Positions 13,317-25,111 of a stretch of DNA of 64,000 nt are shown piece after piece. Every line of letters begins with the position of its first letter. Position 1 is the stretch's first letter. Below the pieces are notes generated by a model that did not search any database, was not told where the DNA came from, and saw nothing but the letters and a program-made list of their open reading frames with translations. The position numbers were made by a program, and so were the translations under genes. The DNA is from Hofstenia miamia (lineage: Eukaryota > Xenacoelomorpha > Acoela): contig SCFE01000050.1 in the NCBI GenBank assembly GCA_004352715.1, positions 239,342 through 303,341 on the forward strand, read 5' to 3'.

Positions 13317-13924
13317 CTAAATGAAAAACCATGATTTTCATTCTTCTATAAGCCCTTCAACTCAAAAGTTAAAGGAATTTGTCATAAAACAAATCAGTTG
13401 TTTCTAAAAAGAGCAGTCTGAGTAACTAAAGAACGGTAATTGAAATTTTTTAAGAAAAATTCAAAAAAATGTAAATTTTAATGTTTATGCAATANTTGCG
13501 CTTCTATTTTTAAAGTTGGGATTGGGAACTAAGCTTCAAATGATTTTTTGGAAGTATAAATTTTCATGTAGAGATATGTTGCTTAAAGAGCATTTAAGGA
13601 TGATGTTTTGCTATAAAAATTTCTAAAACAAATCATTACATGTCTACAGTATATGGGCAAAATCACAGAAATTTAATTTCCATTTTTAAGTAAAAAACAT
13701 TTAGCTCTAATTCTATGTCCCTGTTTAGAGGTTAAAAATTTTCCTTTTTCAAAATTTAGTTTACAATATACTACTAAATTACAATTTACAATATATTACT
13801 AAATTAAACGAGACACTTGGTATTTATATTAGGCACATTGCAGCTTTTGAAATTCAAGAAATCTGTCAAGTAATGGAATGCAAGAAAAATCTGGATTCCA
13901 ATATTTCACAAAGTAAATTTTTTC

Positions 13925-13925
<1 letters not shown>

Positions 13926-13962
<37 letters not shown>
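13926..13962. repeat. (AT)n microsatellite
   Basis: Uninterrupted AT dinucleotides over most of this interval. Confidence 0.95.
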
Positions 13963-13964
<2 letters not shown>

Positions 13965-14643
13965 TGAATAACTTGTAATTTGGAGTCACTTGCAATGCTG
14001 AACTTCTCTACAAGTGTAAGATTTTTGAAAGATAATAATTGACAATCATGACATTTTCCACACAGTAGTTGTGTAAAAGAATTTTCTTACCACTTGCACA
14101 ATCAGAAAGGTTTTACATTGAAAGAAATATGCTTTTGCATATTATTACTGTAAACGCAAGTAAATATTTAAACATTTTAGTCAAATCGTAAAATTTTTAG
14201 ATACTATTTCGAAACCTGTTCAGCAGATTGAAACTAAGGTTCGTAATTTACGGGTCTCAATCGCGGAATTTTTTTTGGTAGTACCGGGATTTTTTTTGAA
14301 GTTTTATATTTTGAAAAACGACAAAATCTTAAGCAAATATTGGTAGTTCGCTATGAAGCATGTGAAATGAAAACTAACAACAGCTAACTAGTAAATTCAG
14401 TTAATCCACAAAAATCAAGAATTCTCAAAAGAGAATAAATGTTTCAAGAACGGATCAACAAAATTGAATAAATCACTATATATGTATAGAATACAGAAAA
14501 TATGAATACAACGTGTAAACTGAGGTTAATAAACATGGCTGACCTAAAAAAATTCCTGATACATATATTTATTTGATGTTGCATGTATGGTAATAGGGAG
14601 TAAACCAAAACCTAAGAATTCTTATGTAAGTAATAAATAATAC

Positions 14644-14761
14644 AATGACAATGAGAAAACAACTGCAAAAAACAGACCAAAATAATTAACAAAACATTTT
14701 CGTATCCAGCTGAAAAACAAAAATGATTTTTTCTAGGTTTCAAATTGCAAGATGCCGCCAT
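14644..14761 (-). CDS. Candidate upstream coding exon with a membrane anchor (possibly TXNDC11 exon 1)
   Basis: A minus-strand ATG at 14761 in the context TAATGGCGGC opens a short frame MAASCNLKPRKNHF followed by a hydrophobic run (VLLIILVCFLQLF). TXNDC11 proteins carry an N-terminal membrane anchor, and this lies upstream of the first recognised exon on the same strand. The only donor I can suggest (GTATTA at 14643) leaves a phase that does not fit the exon at 13316, so a further exon would be required. This is a candidate only. Confidence 0.22.
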
Positions 14762-17500
14762 TAAAATTTGAAAATTCAGAAATTCTTCTGATTCGAGCCA
14801 AATAAAATCAGCAGGAGAAACATCACATGAAACTGTACTAATACTTTTCAAGACAGAGTGCAAATATATTTTGTGCGAGCAAAAATCGATTGGCGTGATA
14901 TTGCTAAATTCCAAGAGAAGCGTGATTTAGAAATTTGTATCTGTTCACTTTTAATTTTGATTAAAAATCCTCGAGGACATTAACTAAATTTTTCAATGAA
15001 TTAATAAAAATTAAAAATTTTATGAGCAGCACCAATCGACCATACATAAACTGCAGAACACAGTTAATGTGCTAGAATCCAATAATATATTACAAGTCAT
15101 AAATGCCCTTTGAAGTCTAGAGCACAAACACAGTGAAGTTCCATATCGCATATCACATAAATATTTGATGATCAAAGTTCGAATAATACATATATGCCAT
15201 GCTTTTATAACATTTAACAATTTTTGGATAAATATTTTGTTCAAATTCAGCCATTGCATATGATATAGTGCTTGGAAAAATTAAAATAATACAGTGGCTA
15301 ATTAGACGAGCCTAAATAGTAATTTCGTTAATAATATTTGACAATATTAAGAAGATGTTTACTGATGACATCCTACAAGCTAAAGTATTTAAAATTTAAA
15401 TAAACAAAATTCTACCTGTGGTTTGTGATCATGTGCTAGATATAAAGTGGAGAGAGAACGATGATGAAATATTTGAATATGTATTCCATATATAAATAAG
15501 AGAAGTTCAGGGTAAGACATCAAGAACATAAAAATGCTTTTCAAAAGCAAAATAATTATTGTCCAATCATGTTGCATTTATTGACAACTATTCACTCAAA
15601 AATGTTGGGATTACGCCATCTTGTGATAAAACTAAGTTATATACAACATTTATAAAATTAGATATAAACTGAAATCAGTAAAATACATATAGAATAATTA
15701 CAATGTTCAAAATCCGGAATATTTTTATTATTTTGCTTAATACCAACCAAATTTAAGTGGTGAATACTGAGTACTAGTTCTATGTGCTAAGGCAGAGAAG
15801 CATTCATTCAAGATAGTTCATCTGTAGAATTTAATATTTTAGTACAATCAATTCAGTAAAAATATATTACACCTAAAGAACAATTTTGTCAAAAGGACTA
15901 AAAAATATTGATGCACTAAAAAGAATGATGCTAATTTTATACCAAATACAATTTCATTCCAATAAGGTTTTCAAATCAAAGCATTAACGGGAATTATTTT
16001 TTGGTATAAACACGCTTGGAGTAATAATTTAATTACTAATAACATCATTATTGCAGTCGTATTGCCTTTAGCTGAACTCAGTCGACTAACATCATGATAC
16101 AAGAAATGTAGCTGGTCGTACAATAACCAGTGTTGATTATAGAAAGTTGAAAGAATTTGCAAAATCCGCGGATAGTCGCAACTTCCAAAATTTCTTGCAC
16201 AGTTTTTCCTCTCAATGTTACTATTACTAATCTTCAGCATCCAAACATTTAGGTACCTCAACATCGCAATGACGTATATTTCGATTAAAAAAAGTATATA
16301 TTAATATGTCTAATACCAAAAAGTATCCAAATAAATTGATAATTAGAAATTGAAAAATTTAAGCGCAGCAAGTTTTCAAGCAGTTGAACGGAGGAAATTA
16401 TAGCTTCTGTGAATGATATAGGACTATAATTTCGTAGATATATTAATCACAATTTCAATTCGATTTTAATAATTTCTAAGTAGTTTGTTGCTCCAAAACC
16501 TCACACACCACATATAGGAATATAGAGCTAAGGATAATATTAAAATAATTGCTTATTGCAGATTCAAAAAACGCGTTAGTAATTGAAGAATTCGATTTTA
16601 AAAAGCGATATATCCATTATTTTGACAATTGAGCTGAGATCAAATTTATATTAACGGAATGTTTTCTATCGTCGGTTGAAAGCTTGAAGTCTAAATTGAT
16701 TTAAATTTTCTGTAATTTTTCCTTAAAAATCGAGTTCTTGCACGATAAAACTTATTTCCTTATTTTCAAAATGCAATATCCATTTTCAAATTTCTCTGTT
16801 ATCCATTGTGTGAACTATTTCTTCAAATAAAATGTCATAATACATATCATTCACAATTTCTATTGTTGTGTATTGACGTTGATCAGACATCAATACGAAG
16901 CTGGTGTACATTATAGAATCGGAGTATCTATACAGTTCCTGTAATTTCCGGTTTACAATTCACTTTACTACACTATTCAGAGTCTCTTCATTATTGGAAT
17001 ACGTAATATAAAGGATAAATATGTTTAAATATTGAGATTGATTTTTCTAGAAAAAACGGGACATAAATACAGCTAGATTACTAATGGTCAAAGTGAAAAA
17101 TATGATATTTCCTAAGACTCTATATAGCATTGCAAAATACACAGCAAAAATTCGGGATTTCTGAAAAATAACAAAAAAGGATATATCGCGCTTCAATAGG
17201 TAAATTGACAACTACCCAAATATACTTTAAATGCTTTTATTAAACCATCTACAATAATAAGTCAAAGGGAATCATCAGTAAAATCGCAAGTGTCTGAACA
17301 TGAATTAACTGGCAGATACTTCAGCAATAAAAGGGGAAATTATCTACTGCGTACAACAAGAATATTTCTATGTAGTTTCAATTTTATTTAATATAAAACA
17401 TTGTTCCTCTAGTTGAATTCCTTCATATACGAAGTCTTTTGTGATTGATAATCTGAATCTATAGTTATAAGGCCCATTTCAAGCTGCAAAATATTGAAAA
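14762..17500. other. AT-rich intergenic DNA, no gene seen
   Basis: Only short frames of unremarkable composition, without recognisable motifs or repeats. Nothing supportable. Confidence 0.5.
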
Positions 17501-17639
17501 TCAAATAAAATCTAAATCGAGTATTAATGGTATATCCAATAAAATTATGAAAATTATCTTCCCTCCAATTGTATATCCTTTAACTATACTACTGAATTTT
17601 GTATTCAAACGTTTGTTTTCCGAGTAAGATAAAATAGTT

Positions 17640-18420
17640 AAAACCTGCTTATAAATCTGGTGACTCAAATGATCCCTCGAACTACAGACAAATCTCACTA
17701 TTGCCAATTTTTAGTAAATATTTGAAAAACTAATGTGTACTAGTGTACATTAAATACGATTCAAAATAATAAATTATATTCAGCATTTATATTCATTGAA
17801 GTAAAAAAGCTTTTGATATAACAGGTCATAAGTTATTAAATAAACTACATAAATGTTACTTTAAAATTACATGAAAATTATCTTCAATAACCGGTATCAA
17901 CTGATTCACCGATAAAGAAGATTGTATGTGGGTACAGCAAGAATCAATTCTTGGACTATCACTATTCCCAATGTACATAAATGATCTTTCCTAAATCCAT
18001 CTGTTTATCTGTTTGCCGATGGTTCAACTATTTAAGTAACATCATCTGACAGAAATATAATAAGATTTTGCAATATTATATCGATATCATATACTACTAG
18101 CTCTGTTTAAATCTTGTTCTTTTAAATTGTAATAAAACCACTTAGATGAACCTGTTCAAACATACCGAACAAATACGCAAGCTACTAGCTAAGGACAAAA
18201 CATTAAATTTTGCATCTCATGTATTTTATATTTGTACAAGCTATCTAAACTATGTGGTATGTTGATGAAAATAAGACACTTCGTTCCTAAACATATTAGA
18301 TTACACTTAATATACGCAAAGTCAAAAATTGAGTATGGCAATTTAATCAATGTTAATACCTCGTAAAATACATTCAACGAAATTTAGTAGAATAATAAAT
18401 TCTACAAATTCAAAGATTAT
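17640..18420 (+). pseudogene. Strongly decayed LINE reverse transcriptase
   Basis: Successive plus-strand frames read PAYKSGDSNDPSNYRQISLL (family: YKSGD..NYRPISLL), then QQESILGLSLFPMYINDLS (family: PQGSILGPLLF..YINDL), an FADG remnant of the FADD box in a shifted frame, and further on KLSKLCGMLMKIRHFVPKH, typical of the region after the RT. Several stops and frameshifts separate them. The arrangement matches a Jockey-group LINE, different in sequence from the one at 10 kb. Confidence 0.75.
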
Positions 18421-18543
18421 TCATAGAAGCAAATTTGATGACTATTTATTTATGAAATATACCATTGTGTTCTCATTACGCTTGGCAATTTTTCCCCAAA
18501 CAGAGTATCCATTAGCGAATTAAGCACAGAGACTATGATTTTA

Positions 18544-18588
<45 letters not shown>

Positions 18589-20330
18589 TTAAATTCGCAA
18601 ACTTATGAGATGAAATCCTCCTTATCCCATTAAATTGTGGGATATTTATACCTTTTCTTATAATACGCCTAGGAATTCTCGACTCATCAATTTATTATGT
18701 ACATTATTATGCACATAACAAATTGTGCAGTTTATATGGAAATTTTAAACAGCATAAAGTCATTGTTTGATTAAATGTATAATTCATCGACCGCGGAAAG
18801 TTAAAGTTACAGGTCAGAACAGAACAATAGTGCAAAAGTCGTCAAAACAACATGTAAATAAAATTTTTTCAACAAATAAAAATTGTAATTTAAAAGACAT
18901 TGTAATTAATGCAGAATAGTGCAACGCGGAAGTATGCGTAAGATATAATGCTATTGGAGGTAAAAATCGATGAGAAATACAATAAAATACATAGAAATGG
19001 TCGATAGCTTAGCATAACTAACAAATTTCGCATCACGCGGTCAATATTTAAGAAAGACACCGTATAAAAGCATGAGCTGATAAACAAATAAAGATATTTA
19101 ACTTCAAAATTTCTAATTATAAAACTATATTAACGGAAATCTGTAAATTTATAACTCAAACGTGAGTAAATATCTCATAGTTAAATTGCTTCAAAGAAAT
19201 TAATCAATTATTCACTAGAGCTAGATCCAAAAAATTACTTCAGCAATGCAACAAAATACAATCATACACAATAAATCTATTCAGATAAGAGATAGTAAGA
19301 TAATACATTACATAAAGTCTACTTGAAATAATTATTTTATACATATTTTACTAGTTTTGCGAAGTTATAGAATAGGGTGCCCGCAGACACTAATATAGAG
19401 AAAAAATCTTTGAGAAATGCAATAAAATACATAAAATATAATCGATATAAATCAATGAATAATTAACAATTCGAAGCATGCGTTAACACGCGATAACACG
19501 CGTTAGATATTTAAACACGATATCCTTTAAAACTAGAAAGTAATAAAAAATAATTATCAATTAGATTTTATTGTCCAGATTTGTACTCATTGCTATATTT
19601 CATTTACCACTTTCTAAAACCGAAATTATGCATACATCATAAATGCTTTATATAATGCGGATGTAAGGTATTGGCGTTAAGGGTTGGTGTTATCGAGAGC
19701 AATTATTACTGAAAACTCAATTCAACTGTTTTAAAGTTTAGGCTATTTTGCATTAAGTAGAATGTAAATAATCCTATTTTCTAATATCTATGCCAATTAT
19801 ACGAAATTTATAGGGTCATCACAATAAGGGTTCTTATAATTATATTTTACTCAACAAACCTCAATCGCTTAGTAATGAAAATGCCTACAGTTTTGAAATG
19901 CAATGCTCGTTATTGTAGTGTTGGAATTCAATTCAGATATTGCTATAAGTTCTAACACCTATAGTGAACAACGGTTCTCGTTCAAACCTAGAAAAAAATA
20001 CTGAAACGAACTCTTTTTTATAATTTCTGCATTGAATTTTAATTAATTGACGAATTGTAATTTTAGAATGCACAATTAGTTTTTCCTGCAATTAATTGAA
20101 TTATAACAAAATAATCACCAATATTTGATAGAAATCAGATGCCGAAACACTTTAAATACATTTAGCAAATTTGCAACGATCAATATATAGAATTGAAGAC
20201 TTTTGATATATAACACGTAGCATATTCGAAATAAAACGTTTTTGCAGCATTTACCTAAACACTTGCAATGTTTTTCGTCAAAATATCAGCTAGTTCGATT
20301 GCTTGAAATCTCATTTGTAAGGGTGTATAT
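18421..20330. other. AT-rich DNA with one microsatellite, no gene seen
   Basis: Includes an (AT)n run at about 18547-18585. The rest has no coding signal I can support. Confidence 0.5.
18547..18585. repeat. (AT)n microsatellite
   Basis: Uninterrupted TA dinucleotides. Confidence 0.95.
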
Positions 20331-21699
20331 TTTTTTTGTCTCAAATTATTATCATTATGTCAATATGAATATTTTGTCTCAATTTTTGACCATTGAATAA
20401 TATTACGAAATTGTCTCAAAATAAACGTGATTTCAGTGAATTACATCGTGATTGAAATTCCTGGCACAAAGTAAATGATAAATTGGTGTTAGTTCAGACT
20501 CTTAATTTTAATTGCGATAAAGTATTGCAATAAAAGTATTAAGTTATGTTATAGAAAATTTTGTTAATATTTTAAGCAGTATTTTGTAGCAATAAATTTA
20601 GTTTCTTTTTAAAATAAACGTGAGTTATTTAATTTCTCAAGATATTGTTGGATTATTCATCTTGTCTACTGGTTTTAGCTATTTTTTTTAACAAAGCGGT
20701 ACTATATTTATGTGTGAAAAATTTTCTGCTTGTTCTACCCCCGGTGTATCTTATTTTTTTAACTAAGAAATTTACCGTATTTTATCAACCAATGGCGATA
20801 TGATTTCAAACTTTTAGGCAAGAATTTGCTTGATGTCGTCCGCGGTTTTCTCTAAATCAACTTGCTATTTCAAGTTCTGTGAGATGATTCTTGTTTGCAA
20901 TACATATTTCAAATATGCATTCCTAGTTTATATCTTTGAAGAACCTTGTTATGGTTCTTCATTGATGTATGCTTTGGTTTAAATATATAACATTGAAAGG
21001 TAAGCTTTGTTATTGATTATTGATTATCCAGTATTAACAGATACAATTAGCATACATGAAATCAACCGCAATTGAATTGATTTGCCAATTAATTAAAATC
21101 TTCAGTACTAGAATTGATATGCGAAAATACAATTCTAAATATAAACCAATATAAATTATTGCTATTTTGATTCGGTGGGATTTGAACCCACAATCTTCTG
21201 TACATGAGTACAATACAGATGTGTTTATTTTACACCACGAATCAAAATTTAGATATTATGCAAACCCCAGAAAGTTTCCACAAAGGCAACGTTATTCATC
21301 ACAATGCGAGTTTTTATCGTATAGATTTATCGATTTAAAAACGAACTGCGTTAAATACATTCCTGTTTATCGCAGATTTTTAAAAAATAAGAGTGTATTA
21401 TTTTGTCGTCCTCAGCCGTTATTACTACAAACATTATATTACGTTGCTAGTGATGAAGACTACTTAGTTTTAGCTATTGTTGAATAGTTATTTTATAAAT
21501 ACAATTCCGTAAAGCTAGAGTGACTAAGTATATATATATATATTATATCAAGTGATAATTCAAACAAATATTTTGGGACAAACTTTTTGAGACAAAAACG
21601 CTATAAAACGGCTTAGACAAATTATTTTTAATTTGAGACAAAATTACGTAGATGGGACACTATTTTGAGACAAAATAGTAATACTTTGAGACAAAAAAA
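20331..21699. mobile_element. Non-autonomous DNA element with GTCTC-rich inverted ends
   Basis: The left end starts TTTTTTTGTCTCAAA and the right end is its inverse (TTTGAGACAAAAAAA); the match continues loosely for another 8-12 bases. Further copies of TTTTGTCTCAA occur inside the left end (near 20374 and 20412) and, inverted, at least three times inside the right end (about 21592-21690). Such clustered subterminal motifs are typical of transposase-binding sites. TAT lies outside both ends as a possible target duplication. There is no transposase inside; it contains copy 1 of the tRNA-headed repeat. Superfamily unassigned. Confidence 0.6.
20930..21244 (-). repeat. tRNA-headed short interspersed repeat, copy 1
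   Basis: Read on the minus strand, a 77-nt tRNA-like head (21168-21244) is followed by a tail of about 235 bp ending with a block that includes CATACATCAATGAAGAACC and TTCTTCAAAGATA. The head has a 7-bp acceptor stem TGATTCG/CGAATCA, D-stem GTGT/ACAC, T-stem GTGGG/CCCAC with loop TTCAAAT, and an enlarged anticodon region containing CTCAT. Closely related copies lie at 22.43-22.83 and 22.96-23.29 kb. Best described as a tRNA-derived SINE. Confidence 0.75.
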
Positions 21700-21746
21700 T
21701 ATTTAGCCGCATTTGTAATTTCAATATTTTTCAAAAATATTAAGCA

Positions 21747-22425
21747 ATTTGCTCAACTTTCATTGGTTGAGGTTTTGGAACCACTCTATGTTTTTTAACA
21801 CGCTCAAAATTTTAGATATTAATATGAACGAGAGGGTTGTGTTGTGATTGTGACTGAAGCTCGATATTCGCGATCAGCTCGAATTCATATTTAAGCGAAA
21901 TTTATGAAATTTAAATTAGATTTTTGAAATTTATTAATTAAACATGAATACGGTAATAATCCAAATTTTAAGTTTTTTTAAGTTATTGGTTTGTGTTTAA
22001 TTAAAATTAGTTTTTCTCCATTATATTTTTTATAAAAAATGAAAAGTTTAGATGAAACGTGCTTTACTTTTAGGTCTAATATTTTGATTTTTTATTTAAT
22101 AATGCATAGAAAAGTGTTATATAATGATCTCTCTAATTGTATACCTTACGTTTGTGGATATACTTTTATTGCAATGTTTAAATTCAATCCCCGGCGGTAT
22201 GCTTTAACTTTCTTTAAAAAAATCTGTATTACTATTTCAATTCAATGCCCCGGCGGTATGTTTTAACTTTTTTACGAAGAAATTATGTAAATTCAATCCC
22301 CCGGCGGTATGGTTTAATTTTCTTAAAAAAATTTTGTATTACTATTTCAATTTTATTTTAGGTCTACTGGCTGGCTAAGTCAAGTTCTTCCAAGATTGTT
22401 AATGATCTGATTTTTCTTTGGATGT

Positions 22426-22429
<4 letters not shown>
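21747..22429. repeat. Region with three-fold GC-cored tandem repeat
   Basis: The core CCCCGGCGGTATG occurs at 22189-22201, 22248-22260 and 22299-22311, each flanked by TTCAAT before and TTTAACTTT or similar after; period roughly 51-59 bp. The GC-rich core is conspicuous in DNA this AT-rich. Short open frames over it are likely chance. Confidence 0.7.
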
Positions 22430-22462
<33 letters not shown>

Positions 22463-22828
22463 ATCCTTGTGTGTATCTTTGAATAACCTTATATGGTTTT
22501 TCATTGATGTATACTTTGGGCTTAACTATATTTATACATTAAAAGGTAGGCTTTGTTATTTCATTAAACATATTAATTGGCCAAGTTAAAATGAGAACAT
22601 AAGTTTCAAACACAATTGAATATATTCTGTTTTGTGTTAATTTGAAATGTGGGTCTGTCAAAATGATGAACTATAATTCTTGCAAAATTGCCCACACATA
22701 TCAACATAAAAGAGTTTATGGGCCCTAAAATATTGTGCAATATAAATGTTGCCAAGTTGATTCGGTGAGATTCGAACTCACAACTTCTGTACATGTGTAC
22801 AGCTGTGTTAATTTTACACTACGAATCA
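22430..22828 (-). repeat. tRNA-headed short interspersed repeat, copy 2, with AT tail
   Basis: The head at 22758-22828 (71 nt) keeps the TGATTCG/CGAATCA acceptor stem and GTGT/ACAC D-stem. The T-stem is GTGAG/CTCAC around TTCGAAT, so both strands of one pair changed relative to copies 1 and 3. The tail matches copies 1 and 3 and runs into (AT)n at 22430-22460, which probably is the simple-repeat 3' end of the SINE. Confidence 0.78.
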
Positions 22829-22954
22829 GTTTATTTTTGATTTAATTGCAATTACTTTTTTTTGAAATGTAGATCGTTACCTCCCTACTGCAATATCACA
22901 CGGAAGAAAAAGACTATACCGCATCATTTTACTACGTACATAACTAGGATATAT

Positions 22955-23290
22955 TACATATATCCATCGTAGTGTGTATCTTTGAATAATCTTATTATGG
23001 TTCTTCATTGATGTATGCTTCGGCTTAAATAAATATCAACATTAAATGATAAGCTTTTTCACTTATTGAATATTGATTATCCATATATTAAAAGGATCAA
23101 AAAGAATATGTGAAATCAAACAAAGTAATTGAAGTTTGCAGTACTGGAATTCACATACGAAGTTTAGTGACTTAGATACAACATTCTAAATATATAACAA
23201 CAGAAATTGTTACCATATTGATTCGGTGGGATTCGAACCCACAATCTTCTATACATGAGTACAGATGTGTTTATCTTACACCACGAATCA
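22955..23290 (-). repeat. tRNA-headed short interspersed repeat, copy 3
   Basis: Head at 23219-23290, tail to about 22955 ending in an ATATATGTAATAT tract. It has the same body as copies 1 and 2, and its head lies 60 bp past the stop codon of the MULE gene, on the same strand. Confidence 0.8.
23219..23290 (-). tRNA. tRNA-like cloverleaf (CAT in the anticodon position), probably the head of a SINE
   Basis: A 72-nt fold: acceptor TGATTCG/CGAATCA, TG linker, D-stem GTGT/ACAC with a 7-nt loop, anticodon stem about TCTGT/ATAGA around ACTCATGT, 5-nt variable region AGATT, T-stem GTGGG/CCCAC with canonical TTCGAAT loop. The B-box GGTTCGAATCC is perfect. Against a working tRNA: the D-loop lacks GG, the A-box is poor, the anticodon loop is one base too long, and the sequence is part of a repeat family. 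Confidence 0.35.
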
Positions 23291-23350
23291 GAAGGTACAA
23301 CAAAATAATCAATAAATAAGTGCACAATATAATCAAAAGGGTGAAAACAT

Positions 23351-25111
23351 TTAAACAGCAACATCCAATTCTGTCCAAGGGAATTGCGAGTCTATAACAT
23401 TTTCATCGCCCTCCATTGGGCATTCTTCAACAACTACAGGGTGAAATTGGAGAAGATTATAACTACATGATAGCAGATATCTAGAAATAGATATTTCGCC
23501 TGAATCATACCGAGAAGCAAGGTTGCTTAAACGTTTGTTAACTTGGGAATATTTATTTCGCGACATAAAAATAATTTCACCAGCATTATATTGAGCAATT
23601 AGCCTTCGATTAAGTGCCTCTTCATCTAAAAAATTACTTCTAGAAACTAAAAATAAAAGGGTGCTTTTTAATTAATATATGTATTAATATAAATAACATA
23701 AAAATATAAACCTTTAAAAAAAGTTAAATAACTATAGATATTTGCATGATTAGACTTAAAAGTGCGACCAATTGAGCTATGATAAGCCTCCATTTTGTTG
23801 TTCGTGCGTTCTTCTCGATCAAAAATCGAAATGAAATTCGAATTGGGAATCCAAAACCTTAATAATTTTATTATTACAAATTACAATATGAAAATAAACT
23901 TTTTAAAATATGTGAACAGAGGCTCTAAACAGGGGTAGTGAGCTACGGCTAATCTATTTAAAATTTCAAATATCCGCAAAATATCACAGGATTGCAGAAA
24001 TGGAATGGCCATCAGAACGCGAACTATTTTACGCGCAAGACTGTCGTTTCTGTACAGAACAGTTAAATGATATTCTTGCACATGTCTAGAAATAACGAAT
24101 AACATTATTAACAATTGAAATTCCTACCTAAATATACAATTGCAGAAATGAAAGTAGCAGCCTTGAATTACCGTGGAAGGCCAAATTGTTTCCAGTGCCT
24201 TATGCACGGCTAGTTCAAAATCAATAACCACATATTTCGGCTTGAATCTTAAGCCTAGAGCTGCACAGGAATATTTAATTTTTTGAAACATAATAAAATA
24301 TGTATCACTTTTCTTATTGGAAAGTAGTGCAAAAACCAAAGGAATAAATTTCCCTCCTAAAAGTACATATGATAAGTAAGCATCACAGTTAAGAAGTTTG
24401 CCCGCTGAATAAGATTCTATTGCTAAATGCATCCTAATCCATTATAGAGTTATGATGAAAATGTATACCTATAGTAGAACCAATTGTATAGAGCTGATAA
24501 AACATATTAGGGACAGTTTTAAATGTGCCGTCGCAATGGATTTCATCAGATGCGCATAATAATTTTAATTGAAAATTGGACGCAAACAGTAAAACTCTAT
24601 CACCACTGTAGCTTTCATCTACAAGAAGAAATCTCTCACCAGAATGCGTGACGCACAGTTCTTGTGGAATAACTTCCAAAATACCTTGTGGGCCATATCC
24701 CTGTTTTCTGCGTTCTGCTTGCAGTGAACTTGCAATTTGACTAACAGATGGAAGCAAACTAACGGCATTCTCCGATAATTCAACAATTGCGGACTTAACT
24801 AGTTGTGTGGTGCTTATATATGGTTTCTCTCGAGATAACGATTTTATCTTCTGTCGTAATTTCTTTTTAATAATTATAAAAGGATCGGCAGCATGACTAT
24901 GATTGACTAAAGTGCAATTTTTGCAATCAACAATTTAAATCAATTACTTACTAGAAACCTTAAACTCTCCGTTTTCGGAAATTCCACGACCATGGCATCC
25001 ATGGGAGGAACATGTCCAATATGTTTTAAACCCATAGTTCCTCTCCTTGCAATAGAGAAAATTATTATGAATTAATAAATCTCTACCCCTAATGCTTGTT
25101 ATAAATTCCAT
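23351..25111 (-). CDS. MULE-type transposase with FLYWCH finger, intact six-exon gene
   Basis: Exons in coding order: 24952-25111, 24469-24906, 24128-24356, 23900-24085, 23712-23857, 23351-23646. Introns are 45, 112, 42, 42 and 65 nt, all GT..AG, and phases join without a stop for 484 codons (ATG at 25111, TAA at 23351-23353). Residues 1-60 form a FLYWCH-type zinc finger (FLYCKERNYGFKTYWTC.. then HGCHGRG) followed by INHSHAADP. The MULE domain shows CDGTFKTVP (first acidic residue), VVIDFELA (second), and CYFHFCNC. The FDREERTNNKMEAYH segment carries the likely third. This family covers Mutator-like transposases and host proteins derived from them. No terminal inverted repeats were recognised. 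The intact frame means recent activity or domestication; sequence alone does not decide. Confidence 0.88.

Noticed and set aside
15971-16264. 97-codon minus frame
   Set aside because: No recognisable domain; length is expected by chance in this much sequence.
21167-21487. 106-codon plus frame over the tRNA-like head
   Set aside because: It lies across the repeat, begins inside the complement of the tRNA-like fold and shows no family or codon signal.
20331-23350. CRISPR-like array reading of the repeated units
   Set aside because: Eukaryotic context, unequal spacing, and units are transposon ends, SINEs and a minisatellite.
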